From Nocardioides turkmenicus (lineage in GTDB: Bacteria > Actinomycetota > Actinomycetes > Propionibacteriales > Nocardioidaceae): a DNA stretch of 64,000 nt. Below, piece by piece: positions 38,157 to 47,195 of the stretch. How positions within the stretch are numbered: position 1 is the stretch's first letter; each line of letters begins with the position of its first letter. The position numbers and the translations under genes are program-made. Below the pieces are notes generated by a model. That model was not told the DNA's origin and did not search any database. It saw nothing but the letters and a program-made list of their open reading frames with translations. The stretch is taken from contig NZ_JAALAA010000005.1 of assembly GCF_011045035.1 (NCBI RefSeq), positions 186,001-250,000 of the forward strand. Direction: 5' to 3'.

Positions 38157-38555
38157 GTGACCCAGCGTCCCGCGGACCTCGACGTGGACCCCGATCCAGA
38201 CGTCGAGGCTGATCACGGCCCGGAGGAGGAGTCCTCGGGGTCCGGTGGCGTGTGGGCGTGGCTGCAGGACTCGCACCCGACCGTGGCAGCACTGGTCGGG
38301 TTCTATCTCGGCCTGGCGTACGCGATCCTGGTGCCGGGCACCTGGGGCGCTCTGCTGACGTGGGTGGTCGGACAGGAGCGGGCCGAGGAGCTGTTCCCGT
38401 GGGTCGCGCTGACCTTGCTGGTGCCGCTGGCACTGCTGGTCCCGCGCAAGACCCGCCGACTGGCCCAGTTCGTCTGGTTGGGGATCATCCTGACCGTGGT
38501 GGTCGTCGTCGGAGTCGGCGCCGCGGTGTTCTGGATCCTGCTCAAGACGGGCTGA
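38157..38555 (+). CDS. Hypothetical membrane protein
   Basis: 132 residues from GTG 38157 ([20 protein letters not shown]). The N-terminal 40 residues are acidic and disordered. Three hydrophobic segments follow ([36 protein letters not shown] and [20 protein letters not shown]). Conserved-looking small membrane protein of actinobacteria, function unknown. Placed before rlmN with 58 nt between. Confidence 0.7.
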   Translation: MTQRPADLDVDPDPDVEADHGPEEESSGSGGVWAWLQDSHPTVAALVGFYLGLAYAILVPGTWGALLTWVVGQERAEELFPWVALTLLVPLALLVPRKTRRLAQFVWLGIILTVVVVVGVGAAVFWILLKTG

Positions 38556-38613
38556 CGGGCCAGGCCGGATCGAGGTTTCGCCGTACGCCGCACCCCGGTG
38601 GGACACTGGAGGG

Positions 38614-39795
38614 GTGACCCAGCCCGACCCCGTGACCGTACCGGCCCCGCACAGCCCCGAGGCAGAGGCCGCCGCGATGGAGGGGCGCCGCCTGCCGTTG
38701 GTGATGGCGCCGCCCAAGGGTCGCGGCAAGCCGCCGCGCCACCTGGCCGACCTCGATCTGGCCGGCCGTCAGGAAGCGGCGAAGGAGGCAGGGCTGCCCG
38801 GGTTCCGGGCCAAGCAGCTCTCGGTGCACTACTTCGAGCGTCTGGTCGACGACCCCGAGAAGATGACCGACCTGCCCGCGGCACAGCGCCAGGAGCTCGT
38901 CGACACGTTCCTGCCCGACCTGATGACGCCGATCCGTCAGCAGGAGGCCGACAAGGGCACCACCCGCAAGACGCTGTGGAAGCTCTTCGACGGCGCGCTG
39001 GTCGAGTCGGTGCTGATGCGCTACACCGACCGCGCCACCGTCTGCATCTCCTCCCAGGCCGGCTGCGGCATGGCCTGCCCGTTCTGCGCCACCGGCCAGG
39101 GCGGCCTCGAGCGCAACATGTCGACCGCCGAGATCGTCCACCAGGTCGTGGTCGCCGCCCGGCAGATGGCTAGCGGCGAGATCCCCGGCGGCCCCGGCCG
39201 CCTCTCCAACGTGGTCTTCATGGGTATGGGGGAGCCGATGGCCAACTACAAGGCCATGATGGGAGCCGTACGCCGCCTCACCTCGCCCGCCCCCGAGGGC
39301 CTGGGCCTCTCCGCCCGCCACGTGACCGTCTCCACCGTCGGCCTCGTGCCCCGGATCAAGCAGCTCACCGAGGAGGGCATCCCGGTCACCCTCGCCCTCT
39401 CGCTGCACGCGCCCGACGACGAGCTGCGCAACGAGCTGGTCCCGATCAACACCCGCTTCTCGGTCGCCGAGACCGTCGAGGCCGCCTGGAACTACGCGCG
39501 CGTGACGAAGCGCCGCGTCTCCATCGAGTACGCGATGATGCGCGGCATCAACGACCAGGCCTGGCGCGCCGACCTCCTCGCCGACGTCCTCAACTCCTAC
39601 GGCGACTGGGGCTGGGTCCACGTCAACCTGATCCCGCTCAACCCCACCCCCGGCTCGAAGTGGACCGCCTCCGACCCGGCCGACGAGCGTGAGTTCGTAC
39701 GCCGTCTCGAGGCCAAGGGCATCTCCACCACCGTCCGCGACACCCGCGGTCGCGAGATCGACGGCGCCTGCGGCCAGCTCGCCGCCGCTGAGTAG
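38614..39795 (+). CDS. rlmN: 23S rRNA (adenine2503-C2)-methyltransferase RlmN
   Basis: 393 residues. The radical-SAM cluster ligands are in [18 protein letters not shown] (CxxxCxxC). [33 protein letters not shown] and the C-terminal [20 protein letters not shown] with the catalytic cysteine complete the RlmN pattern. The enzyme methylates A2503 of 23S rRNA and A37 of some tRNAs. Complete and typical in length. Confidence 0.97.
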   Translation: MTQPDPVTVPAPHSPEAEAAAMEGRRLPLVMAPPKGRGKPPRHLADLDLAGRQEAAKEAGLPGFRAKQLSVHYFERLVDDPEKMTDLPAAQRQELVDTFLPDLMTPIRQQEADKGTTRKTLWKLFDGALVESVLMRYTDRATVCISSQAGCGMACPFCATGQGGLERNMSTAEIVHQVVVAARQMASGEIPGGPGRLSNVVFMGMGEPMANYKAMMGAVRRLTSPAPEGLGLSARHVTVSTVGLVPRIKQLTEEGIPVTLALSLHAPDDELRNELVPINTRFSVAETVEAAWNYARVTKRRVSIEYAMMRGINDQAWRADLLADVLNSYGDWGWVHVNLIPLNPTPGSKWTASDPADEREFVRRLEAKGISTTVRDTRGREIDGACGQLAAAE

Positions 39796-39812
39796 CCCGG
39801 GTACCGCCCGGC

Positions 39813-40247
39813 TCAAGCCCCTGGTGTGGGCCGGCGCTCGTGGCCGTGCTGGCCTGGGGTGCGGCGGGCCTCCTTCATCTCCGACTCGTAGAGGTGCCGC
39901 TTGCCCTCGACGAGGGCGTCCCGCGCCTCCTTCTCCAGCCGCTTGAACGTGGCGTAGTAGCCGTCGTCGTACTCCTCGACGATCTGGAAGGTCCACCTGC
40001 CGTCGAGCACGTTGCGGCCGACGAGCTCGCGCTCGAACCTGTCCGCCAGGTCGGTGTGGCCGGCCTCGCGCAGCTGCTGGACGCCCTTGCCGAGGGTGAG
40101 GTCGGCGGTGCCGGTGATCCGGTGCAGGGCGTACAGATGACCGCGGGCGATCTCGATCGCTTCGAGTGCCTCGCTGATGGTGCCGAGCGCCTCGACGGTG
40201 AGGTCGTCGACGCCATCGGGCCGGATGTGCTCGTCATCGGTGGTCAT
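39813..40247 (-). CDS. Conserved hypothetical protein
   Basis: 144 residues from ATG 40247 (MTTDDEHIRPDGVDDLTVEA). Mostly helical: GTISEALEAIEIARGHLYAL, then GTADLTLGKGVQQLREAGHT and RWTFQIVEEYDDGYYATFKR. No signal peptide, membrane segment or catalytic motif. Similar short helical proteins occur in many Nocardioides-type genomes, but none with a known role. A start further upstream is excluded by a lack of coding pattern. Confidence 0.7.
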   Translation of the reverse strand: MTTDDEHIRPDGVDDLTVEALGTISEALEAIEIARGHLYALHRITGTADLTLGKGVQQLREAGHTDLADRFERELVGRNVLDGRWTFQIVEEYDDGYYATFKRLEKEARDALVEGKRHLYESEMKEARRTPGQHGHERRPTPGA

Positions 40248-40447
40248 GCCGCGATCGTGGCAAGCGAGCGGGCGGGCGGCAACCCCCTGAGCCTGTCTCG
40301 GTCGCGGAGGGATTGTGGTGACAGATCTCTGCGGGTCACGCAACGTTTCCGCTGATGACACCGCCTGGACTATCTGTCGTCCGGCACGGAGTTCTGGCCA
40401 CGGTAGGTTCACCGACCTGTCAACCAAGTCGGGGATCACGTTGCCGG

Positions 40448-41629
40448 ATGGCGCTCACCATCGGAAACATGAGCATCAGCCTCGATCGGGTCCCGCTGGT
40501 CGCCGCCAACTCAGAACCGCTCCGTGTCCTCATCGTCACGGAGTCGTTCCTGCCGCAGGTCAACGGCGTGACGAACTCCGTACGCCGCGTGCTCGAGCAT
40601 CTCGCGGTCGACGGCCACACGGTCGAGGTCGTCGCGCCCACCGGCCCCAGCGAGTACGCCGGGTTCCCGGTGACCCGCACCCGGGGCGCGACGTTCTGGG
40701 TCTACAAGGACTTCCGCGTCGGTCTCGAGACTCGGCGCAAGCTGCGCGCGGTGATGCGCCGGTTCAGCCCCGACGTCGTCCACGTCGCCTCGCCCGCGCT
40801 GCTCGGGCGGCAGGCGGTGCTGGTCGCCAAGGAGCTCGGCATCCCGAGCGTGGCGATCTACCAGACCGACCTGGTCGGCTTCTGGGACAAGTACAAGGCC
40901 GTCGGTGGCCCGCAGGCGGCCGCGATGCTCACCCGGCAGGCGCACTCGGCCGCCGACCGCACCCTGGCGCCGAGCTCCTCGGCGCTCACCCAGCTCGAGG
41001 GCCTGGGCGTGCAGCGTACCGGCCTGTGGCCGCGCGGCGTCGACGTCGAGCTGTTCCACCCGAGCCGCGTCGACCACGACCTGCGTGCCCAGCTCGCGCC
41101 CAACGGCGAGACGATCGTCGGGTACGTCGGCCGGCTCGCCCAGGAGAAGGAGCTGCATCTCCTCGCGGCGCTGGCGCACAACCCGGCGTACAAGGTCGTG
41201 CTCGTCGGCGGTGGCCCGCAGGAGAAGGAGCTGCGTCAGCTGCTCCCGAACGCGACCTTCCTGGGCGTGCTGCAGGGGGAGGAGCTGGGGGCTGCGTACG
41301 CCTCGCTCGACGTGTTCGTGCACACCGGCTCCCACGAGACCTTCTGCCAGGCGGTCCAGGAGGCGCTCGCCTCCGGCGTCCCGGTGGTCGCGCCCCGCTC
41401 AGGTGGGCCGCTGGACCTGGTCGCCGACGGTGTCACCGGCTTCTTCTACGAGCCCGGTTGCCGCGACGAACTCGGCTCCCACGTCGCGCTGCTCCACAAC
41501 GACCCGCAGCTGCGCCTGCGGATGGGGCGGGAGGCCCGCAAGAGCGTCGCGCACAAGTCCTGGGGCGCGGTGAACGCGGCCCTGGTGGACCACTACCGCG
41601 ACGTCATCCGGTCACGCCGGCCGCGATGA
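40448..41629 (+). CDS. GT4-family glycosyltransferase, mannosyltransferase-like
   Basis: 393 residues from ATG 40448 (MALTIGNMSISLDRVPLVAA; the ATG at 40469 is also possible). GT-B fold: LRVLIVTESFLPQVNGVTNS at the N-terminus, NGETIVGYVGRLAQEKELHL at the domain hinge, and the C-terminal ETFCQAVQEALASGVPVVAP followed by GGPLDLV, which binds the nucleotide sugar. Closest by pattern to GDP-mannose-dependent alpha-mannosyltransferases of actinobacterial lipid glycosylation (MgtA/PimB type). Its tail overlaps the convergent LOG gene by 26 nt. Confidence 0.85.
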   Translation: MALTIGNMSISLDRVPLVAANSEPLRVLIVTESFLPQVNGVTNSVRRVLEHLAVDGHTVEVVAPTGPSEYAGFPVTRTRGATFWVYKDFRVGLETRRKLRAVMRRFSPDVVHVASPALLGRQAVLVAKELGIPSVAIYQTDLVGFWDKYKAVGGPQAAAMLTRQAHSAADRTLAPSSSALTQLEGLGVQRTGLWPRGVDVELFHPSRVDHDLRAQLAPNGETIVGYVGRLAQEKELHLLAALAHNPAYKVVLVGGGPQEKELRQLLPNATFLGVLQGEELGAAYASLDVFVHTGSHETFCQAVQEALASGVPVVAPRSGGPLDLVADGVTGFFYEPGCRDELGSHVALLHNDPQLRLRMGREARKSVAHKSWGAVNAALVDHYRDVIRSRRPR

Positions 41630-42716
41630 CCTCGAGGACCTCCTCGGCGGTGTCGACGAGGTGGATGTGGTCCTCCATCGCGCGGCCGCGCGCGAGGGCC
41701 TGCAGGAGCGGCCAGACCGGCAGCTCCTCGGTCCAGTAGCGTCGCCCGACCAGCACCATCGGCGCGACCGCGCTGATGTCGGCGTAGTAGTTCTCGCAGG
41801 CGTCCTGGAAGACCTCCTGGACGGTGCCGCCGGCCCCCGGCAGGAAGACGATGCCGCCGTCGCAGACCTCCAGGAGCACCGCCTCCCGGGTGGCGTTGCG
41901 GAAGTACTTAGCGATCGCCCCGGCGAACACGTTGGGCGGCTCGTGTCCGTAGTGCCAGGTCGGGATCCCGAGCGACCGACCGGGCCTGCCCTCGACCCGG
42001 TTGCGCACGTCGAGGGCCACCTCCGCCCAGGCCCCGATCGAGGGCCGGAACGACGGCACCGTCGCCAGCGACTCGAGGGCGTCCTCCAACGCGGTCTTCG
42101 GCGCCCCGGCGAGGAAGGCACCGAGGTTGGCGGCCTCCATCGCTCCCGGGCCGCCGCCGGTGGCGACCACGTGTCGGCCGGCCAGGTGCTGGGCGAGGCG
42201 GGCAGCGGTCGCGTACGTCTCCTCGCCACGCTGCAGCGCGTGCCCGCCCATCATCCCGACGATCCGGGTCCCTTCGTCGCGTCGTGCGCGCACCCACGCC
42301 TCCAGGGCGGAGTCGATCGCGTGGTCGTGGAGGGTGATCGCGAGCTCGTCGTCGGCGTCGAGCGGCTGCTGCAGCCAGGCGTACGCCTTCGCGTCGAGGC
42401 TCCGGGCGTAGACCGGGTCGTCGTAGAGCTCCTCGGGGGTGTAGAGCCGGGAGCGGTAGACGTCGACCGGGACCTCCGGGATCACCGGCATGACCAGCGC
42501 GCCCTCGTCCTCGGCGTAGTCGACGTCGCCGGGTGCGAAGGTGCACCCGAGGAACGTCGCCCCGGCGAGCTCGGTCTCCCGCAGCGTGCCGGAACGGGAC
42601 GTCAGATCCAGCGACCGCAGCCGCCATCCCTTCAGGGTGTCCGCCCCGGCCGCCAGGTGGCCATCGAGCTCCGCGACCGACTCGATGTCGACATGGCGTC
42701 CCCGGTGATGCTTCAT
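41604..42716 (-). CDS. LOG-family (lysine decarboxylase-like) Rossmann protein
   Basis: 370 residues. The LOG nucleotide-binding motifs are present: GTRIVGMMGGHALQRG, VVATGGGPGAMEAANLGAFL, and FLPGAGGTVQEVFQD (PGxGGTxxE). LOG enzymes remove ribose phosphate from cytokinin nucleotides; bacterial members act on purine nucleotide monophosphates. The N-terminal 130 residues are an extension, with a pentapeptide-like run ETELAGATFLGCTF, not seen in short LOG proteins. Substrate unknown. Confidence 0.8.
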   Translation of the reverse strand: MKHHRGRHVDIESVAELDGHLAAGADTLKGWRLRSLDLTSRSGTLRETELAGATFLGCTFAPGDVDYAEDEGALVMPVIPEVPVDVYRSRLYTPEELYDDPVYARSLDAKAYAWLQQPLDADDELAITLHDHAIDSALEAWVRARRDEGTRIVGMMGGHALQRGEETYATAARLAQHLAGRHVVATGGGPGAMEAANLGAFLAGAPKTALEDALESLATVPSFRPSIGAWAEVALDVRNRVEGRPGRSLGIPTWHYGHEPPNVFAGAIAKYFRNATREAVLLEVCDGGIVFLPGAGGTVQEVFQDACENYYADISAVAPMVLVGRRYWTEELPVWPLLQALARGRAMEDHIHLVDTAEEVLEVIAAGVTG

Positions 42717-42795
42717 GAGATCAACCTACCGACCGACAGTGGAGATATCGTCTGCACACGGTCCGACGTCGGGCTGCCGGTAGGGAGGTGGTCAG

Positions 42796-43383
42796 GTGTC
42801 GCTGGCGAGATTCCGCCGGGTGGCAGGCTCCCACCCGGTGCTGGTCGAGATCGGCGTCGCTCTGGCGGTCTTGTGCGTCTGCCTCCTCGTGGCCGGGATC
42901 GTGATCCGGGACGCGGCTGCTGACAGCACACCTGAGATCGTCACCGACGAGAAGGCGCTCGAGGTACGACGGGAGCGGCTCGCGCCGCATCTGGAGCAGG
43001 TCAACGCGATCCCGACGCCGGAAGGTCTGCGAAGGACGCATGACGCCGACGTCGGGGAGTGCGGCTACGACTCATCGGACGGACGGCTGGTCCAGGCCGA
43101 GGCGTGGTTCGAATGGACGGCGACAGAACCCGTTGCCTACGACGAGGTGAGCCGGCCAGCGGCTGTCGGGTATGTCGAGATCCTCGACCACCTCGTCGAG
43201 CACGGGTGGCGGATCAGCGAGCGTGAGAATCTGAACGGCATGGTCACCGCGGCCAACCCCGACTTCGACTCCGCCGACCTCGTGCATCCCTCGGGGGTCA
43301 AGATCCGCACCCAGTTCTTGGGCGGCGTGATTCTGGGGCGCCTCTTCTTCAAAGGGGCGCCCAAGGTCTGTTCGTTCGCCTGA
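42796..43383 (+). CDS. Membrane-anchored hypothetical protein
   Basis: 195 residues from GTG 42796. One N-terminal membrane helix (VEIGVALAVLCVCLLVAGIV, about 18-37), then an extracytoplasmic domain with VGECGYDSSDGRLVQAEAWF and a final CSFA. The two outer cysteines (CGYD and CSFA) may form a disulfide. No known family is recognised. Preceded by gggaggtggtcag. Confidence 0.7.
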   Translation: MSLARFRRVAGSHPVLVEIGVALAVLCVCLLVAGIVIRDAAADSTPEIVTDEKALEVRRERLAPHLEQVNAIPTPEGLRRTHDADVGECGYDSSDGRLVQAEAWFEWTATEPVAYDEVSRPAAVGYVEILDHLVEHGWRISERENLNGMVTAANPDFDSADLVHPSGVKIRTQFLGGVILGRLFFKGAPKVCSFA

Positions 43384-43394
43384 GCGGAAGCACT

Positions 43395-43436
43395 GTGATG
43401 CCAGGAGCGGGACCTCCAGGTCGCTCCTGGCATCAC
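43395..43436. terminator. Bidirectional terminator
   Basis: 15-bp perfect stem gtgatgccaggagcg/cgctcctggcatcac with a 12-nt loop between the convergent genes 42796-43383 and 43447-44319. Confidence 0.8.
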
Positions 43437-43446
43437 GCGAGCGGAC

Positions 43447-44319
43447 TCAGAAGGCGTGGGCCATCAGGTCGGCGTAGACCTCCTGCTCATCGACCTCCAG
43501 GCCCCTGGCCTGGAACCACTTCGCGACGTTGGTGATGTCGCGGAGCAGGAAGTCGAAACCCAGCGGGTTGCCGACCAGGTCGATGATCTGGGGGAGGTCG
43601 ATGATCACGAGCCGGTCCTGCTGGGCCAGGATGTTGTAGGGCGAGAGGTCGCCGTGGACCAAGCCCGCCTGCACCATCGTGGCCAGCGCCTCGACGAGCC
43701 CGTCCCACCACATCTCCAGGACGTGGCGCTCCGGGCGGGTCTGGGCGAGACGCGGCGCCGTCTCGAGCTCCCCGAGCTCGTCCTCGACCGCGATCCACTC
43801 CATCAGGATCTCGGTCCCGTCGATCTGCACGGGGTAGGGGACCGGGAGGCCGAGGTTCCAGCAGCGTACGAGCGCGTTCCACTCGGCGTTGGCCCACTCG
43901 GCCTTGGCGACCTCGCGGCCGAAGGTCGAGTTCTTCTTCAGCGCGCGCTCGTCACGGGAGCGCTTGACCGAACGGCCTTCGGTGTAGCTCGCGGCCCTGT
44001 GGAAGCTGCGATGGTCGCTGTCGCGATAGCGCTTGGCGACCATCAGCGCCTCCTGCTCCGGGAACAGCGGGTCGGCGCGCACGATCAGGAAGGCGTCGGC
44101 CTCCTTGCCGGTCTTGAGTACGCCGAGCTCGGTGTCGATGGCGCCCTGAGAGGTCACCACCCAGTCCGGGCGCGGCTCCGGCCCACGGGAGAGCGGCTCC
44201 ACGGAGAGCCAGGTGGACCAGCGTTGTCCGTCCTCCAAGTCGTCGTAGGCCTGGAAGTCGAAGACGAAATTCGGGTCGATCCCGTCGATGGGATCAGCGG
44301 AGATGTTCTCCTGAGTCAC
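43447..44319 (-). CDS. RIO-type protein kinase
   Basis: 290 residues from GTG 44319, chosen for aggagcacccgaa upstream; an ATG at 44370 is possible. The flexible-loop motif VLKTGKEADAFLIVRADP resembles the STGKEA motif of RIO1, followed by LMVAKRYRDSDHRSFHRAAS and the catalytic LVHGDLSPYNILAQQDRLVI with the metal-binding IIDLPQIIDLVGNP. Bacterial RIO kinases are poorly characterised serine kinases. No membrane segment. An isolated monocistronic gene. Confidence 0.88.
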   Translation of the reverse strand: MTQENISADPIDGIDPNFVFDFQAYDDLEDGQRWSTWLSVEPLSRGPEPRPDWVVTSQGAIDTELGVLKTGKEADAFLIVRADPLFPEQEALMVAKRYRDSDHRSFHRAASYTEGRSVKRSRDERALKKNSTFGREVAKAEWANAEWNALVRCWNLGLPVPYPVQIDGTEILMEWIAVEDELGELETAPRLAQTRPERHVLEMWWDGLVEALATMVQAGLVHGDLSPYNILAQQDRLVIIDLPQIIDLVGNPLGFDFLLRDITNVAKWFQARGLEVDEQEVYADLMAHAF

Positions 44320-44420
44320 TTCGGGTGCTCCTGATGCGAGAGATGTGGTCTGTGGGCAGGCACAGGACAACGACGGTCATCGGTCTGCTCCTCTCGCTCA
44401 GGTGCGCCTCGTGGACGAGG

Positions 44421-44460
44421 ACGCCGGTCGCGGTCCATGGTGGAGGACCGCGACCGGCGT
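44421..44460 (-). terminator. Terminator after beta-propeller gene
   Basis: 16-bp perfect stem acgccggtcgcggtcc/ggaccgcgaccggcgt with an 8-nt loop, just downstream of the minus-strand gene 44484-45791. No T-run. Confidence 0.7.
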
Positions 44461-44483
44461 ACGCAACAGGTTTATTCGGCTCC

Positions 44484-45791
44484 CTAGGGGGAGACCAGCC
44501 ACATGTCGTCGGGTCCGAGAACGAGGACCCTGCCGTCGTCGAGGCCTTGCATGATCGAGCCGTACGGTGCGGCGAGCTCAGCCGACTCGTCCCCGGACTC
44601 GGCGTCGATGAAGGTGTGCACATATGACGGTACGTCCCGTCCGACGGCGAGCTCTGCCAGCGTCCGCGGGGCGTTGTCGTAGTGGTCGATGACCGGACCG
44701 CTGACATCGATGCCGGGATAGATCTTCTTGGTCTTCTCGAGGGCGTCGTGGGAGGTGCGATTCAGCTTCTTGACCCACAGGCGCTTCCCGGTCGTGGGCG
44801 AGTAGGCCGAGATCTGGTCGGTCAAGGTGAGTACGACCGAGTTCGGCGTCGGCGACAGCTGTAGTCGCTCCGACTCGGACGTCGGTCCGGTTCTGATGCG
44901 GAAGCTGCTGGCCTGCCGACCCTGGAGATCTGCGGTGACGATCTCGTAAGCGTCCTCTGAGCGGTCGTTGAGGTAGATGCGGTTGGCGAAGACGTCGACC
45001 TCGGGGAACCCGAGGTCGGGGCACCGTGTGCTGGTCTTCCAGGCCGGTGCTCCTGCTCGGGTTGCCGTGAAAGTGCAGGTGCCGTCCTTGCGGTCGACTC
45101 CGACGAGGAGATCGCCGACCTGGGCCGCGACATGGTCATCCATGACTTGGATCGGAGAACCCAGCGGCTTGCCGTCACGCGTCTGGTGGACCGTGTGTGA
45201 CTCCGGTTCGATATCGGTCGCGATCGTCGGGACCCGCCGTACGAGCGGGTCCTCCAAGGTGCCGTAGCCGATGAACGCCGGCGCCGCGAGGTCCGGCGAG
45301 CTCCGCTGCGTACGGGAGGTCTCACGTCCGGAGGCGTCGAAGTGAACTGTCGAGCACTTCTTCTGCTCGGAGCAGACGATCGCGTCCACTTGGCCGTCGA
45401 GGCTGATCGCGATCGGCTGGTAGATGTCGTCGAGGGCTCGGTGCCACTGTTGTCTGCCGTCCCGGTCGTACACGGTGACGTGTTCGAGGTCGACGAGCGC
45501 CACATGACCACTGTCTCCGACGTGAGCCAAGATCCCGTCCTGGTACTCCTCTGCGACAGTCCTGCCAGTAGAGAGGTCACGAATTGCGAGCCGATCGTCT
45601 TCGTACGTGTAGATCCGGTCCCGTACGACAACCGCCTCCTGCGGGCCGTCGTCGACCTTCGTGTGCCAGACGACGTCACCGGCCATCAGGTCGTGGGCTC
45701 GCCAGTGCCCGATCCCGACGAGCAAGGCACCGATGACGGCTAGCACGCCGACAGAGACGAGCGCCTTCTTGGCGCCGGACGAGACAGCCAT
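44484..45791 (-). CDS. Membrane-anchored PQQ-like beta-propeller protein
   Basis: 435 residues from ATG 45791 (MAVSSGAKKALVSVGVLAVI). One N-terminal membrane helix anchors a beta-propeller domain made of repeated strands with VVWHTKVDDGPQEAVVVRDR, TVYDRDGRQQWHRALDDIYQ, and LTDQISAYSPTTGKRLWVKK. This is the usual pattern of quinoprotein-like outer repeats without an obvious active site. Probably faces outside the membrane. Two cysteine pairs (CSEQKKC, CTF..CPD) could form disulfides. Role unknown. Confidence 0.75.
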   Translation of the reverse strand: MAVSSGAKKALVSVGVLAVIGALLVGIGHWRAHDLMAGDVVWHTKVDDGPQEAVVVRDRIYTYEDDRLAIRDLSTGRTVAEEYQDGILAHVGDSGHVALVDLEHVTVYDRDGRQQWHRALDDIYQPIAISLDGQVDAIVCSEQKKCSTVHFDASGRETSRTQRSSPDLAAPAFIGYGTLEDPLVRRVPTIATDIEPESHTVHQTRDGKPLGSPIQVMDDHVAAQVGDLLVGVDRKDGTCTFTATRAGAPAWKTSTRCPDLGFPEVDVFANRIYLNDRSEDAYEIVTADLQGRQASSFRIRTGPTSESERLQLSPTPNSVVLTLTDQISAYSPTTGKRLWVKKLNRTSHDALEKTKKIYPGIDVSGPVIDHYDNAPRTLAELAVGRDVPSYVHTFIDAESGDESAELAAPYGSIMQGLDDGRVLVLGPDDMWLVSP

Positions 45792-45855
45792 GGTTCCCCC
45801 GAGATCCCGATGCGACATCGGCAGCCTAACGCCCGGGTCCTGCGGAGATGTCGAA

Positions 45856-45886
45856 GGTGCGGACCAGCACCGAGCGGATCCGCACC
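45856..45886 (-). terminator. Terminator of the sulfur operon
   Basis: 8-bp stem ggtgcgga/tccgcacc with a 15-nt loop, 17 nt downstream of the yeeE-like gene on the minus strand. Confidence 0.55.
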
Positions 45887-45902
45887 TGTCGCGCAGCGAC
45901 GG

Positions 45903-47174
45903 TCAGCAGACGGAGTCGGTCGGCTTTGGGTTGGGGAGACCGAAGAGCGGCCGCAGCGCCAGGCCGCCGAACGTGCCAGCGATCGCGGTGAGGCCCCAGA
46001 GCCAGCCGTGCAGGCTCATCGAGGCGATGCCGGAGAAGTAGGCGCCGATGTTGCAGCCGCCCGCGATCCGGGCGCCGTAGCCCATCAGGATCCCGCCGAT
46101 CACCGCGCCGACGGCGAGCTTCAGCGGGATCCGGCGGTGCAGCAGCCAGGAGCCGGCGGCAGCGGAGGCGAGCAGCGCGCCGAGCACGATGCCGAGGTCC
46201 ATGATCGAGGTCTTCTCGACGAAGATGCCGGCCTCGTACTTGGCCAGGTTTGCGGGGTCCTGCCAGAACGTCCAGGACAGTACGTCGACCCCGACCGCGT
46301 CGAGGAGCTTGGAGCCCCACAGCGCGAAGGCGAAGGTGATTCCCCACGGGCTTCCGGAGAAGTAGAGGGTCAGTGCGTTGAGCAGGGCCAGCCCGATCGC
46401 GCCGACCCACAGGGGCCAGGAGCCGCGCAGCGCCCGGGCGAACCCGGTGGCCACCGGTGCGCGGTCGACCGGCGGCTTCTCGCGGCCACGGCCCACGAGG
46501 TACGTCACCGCGACCACGAGCCCGATGATGACGAGCGTCGCGGCCCAGCCGCCGGCGTACCCACCGAACGTGACCGCGAGATCGACCGGCTCCTGCGCGG
46601 GCAGCCCGTTCCACCACGGCAGCGTGAGGGCGCCGAGGAGGGAGCCGACGATGAAGCCGCCGAGGGTCAGCAGGATCGCGCTCTGCCCGCTGCCGATCGC
46701 GAAGAGCGTGCCGGAGGCGCAGGCGCCGCCGAGCTGCATCCCGGCGCCGAAGAGGAAGGCGCCGATGAAGAGACCGAAGCCGATCGGTGCCACCGCTCCG
46801 GCCGCCGGGACGCCCTGGTAGGTCCACTGGTTGGCCAGGATCGGGGCGAACAGCGTCACCGCGACGGCGAGCATCAGCATGTGCGCCCGCAGCGAGGTGC
46901 CCTGCCGCACCGAGACGAGCTGTCGCCAGGCCGAGGTGAACCCGAAGCGGCTGTGGAACAGCACGAACCCGAGTGCGACGCCGAGAGTGAGCAGGATGGC
47001 GGGCAGGGTGCCCTTCTGGAGCAGGACGTAAGCACCGAGTGCGATGGTCGCGAGGGCGCCGACGACGATGACGCGGACCTGCGCCGGTGACTCGGTCTCC
47101 GTGGGCGGAGCCTGGGCGATCGAGAGGTCGGGGGAGATGCCACGACTGGTGCCGAGGCGATCGAGAAGGGACAT
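45903..47174 (-). CDS. YeeE/YedE family sulfur-compound transporter
   Basis: 423 residues with about 9-10 membrane helices. The conserved cysteine motifs are AGMQLGGACASGTLFAIGSG near residue 145 and ARIAGGCNIGAYFSGIASM near residue 375, which in the known family (TsuA, YeeE) pass thiosulfate. Preceded by aaaggtcccacc. It is the last gene of a minus-strand operon after an exported SBP56-like protein and a membrane-anchored protein, which suggests uptake or export of a small sulfur compound linked to methanethiol or thiosulfate. Confidence 0.9.
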   Translation of the reverse strand: MSLLDRLGTSRGISPDLSIAQAPPTETESPAQVRVIVVGALATIALGAYVLLQKGTLPAILLTLGVALGFVLFHSRFGFTSAWRQLVSVRQGTSLRAHMLMLAVAVTLFAPILANQWTYQGVPAAGAVAPIGFGLFIGAFLFGAGMQLGGACASGTLFAIGSGQSAILLTLGGFIVGSLLGALTLPWWNGLPAQEPVDLAVTFGGYAGGWAATLVIIGLVVAVTYLVGRGREKPPVDRAPVATGFARALRGSWPLWVGAIGLALLNALTLYFSGSPWGITFAFALWGSKLLDAVGVDVLSWTFWQDPANLAKYEAGIFVEKTSIMDLGIVLGALLASAAAGSWLLHRRIPLKLAVGAVIGGILMGYGARIAGGCNIGAYFSGIASMSLHGWLWGLTAIAGTFGGLALRPLFGLPNPKPTDSVC

Positions 47175-47195
47175 GGTGGGACCTTTCTGATGGGG

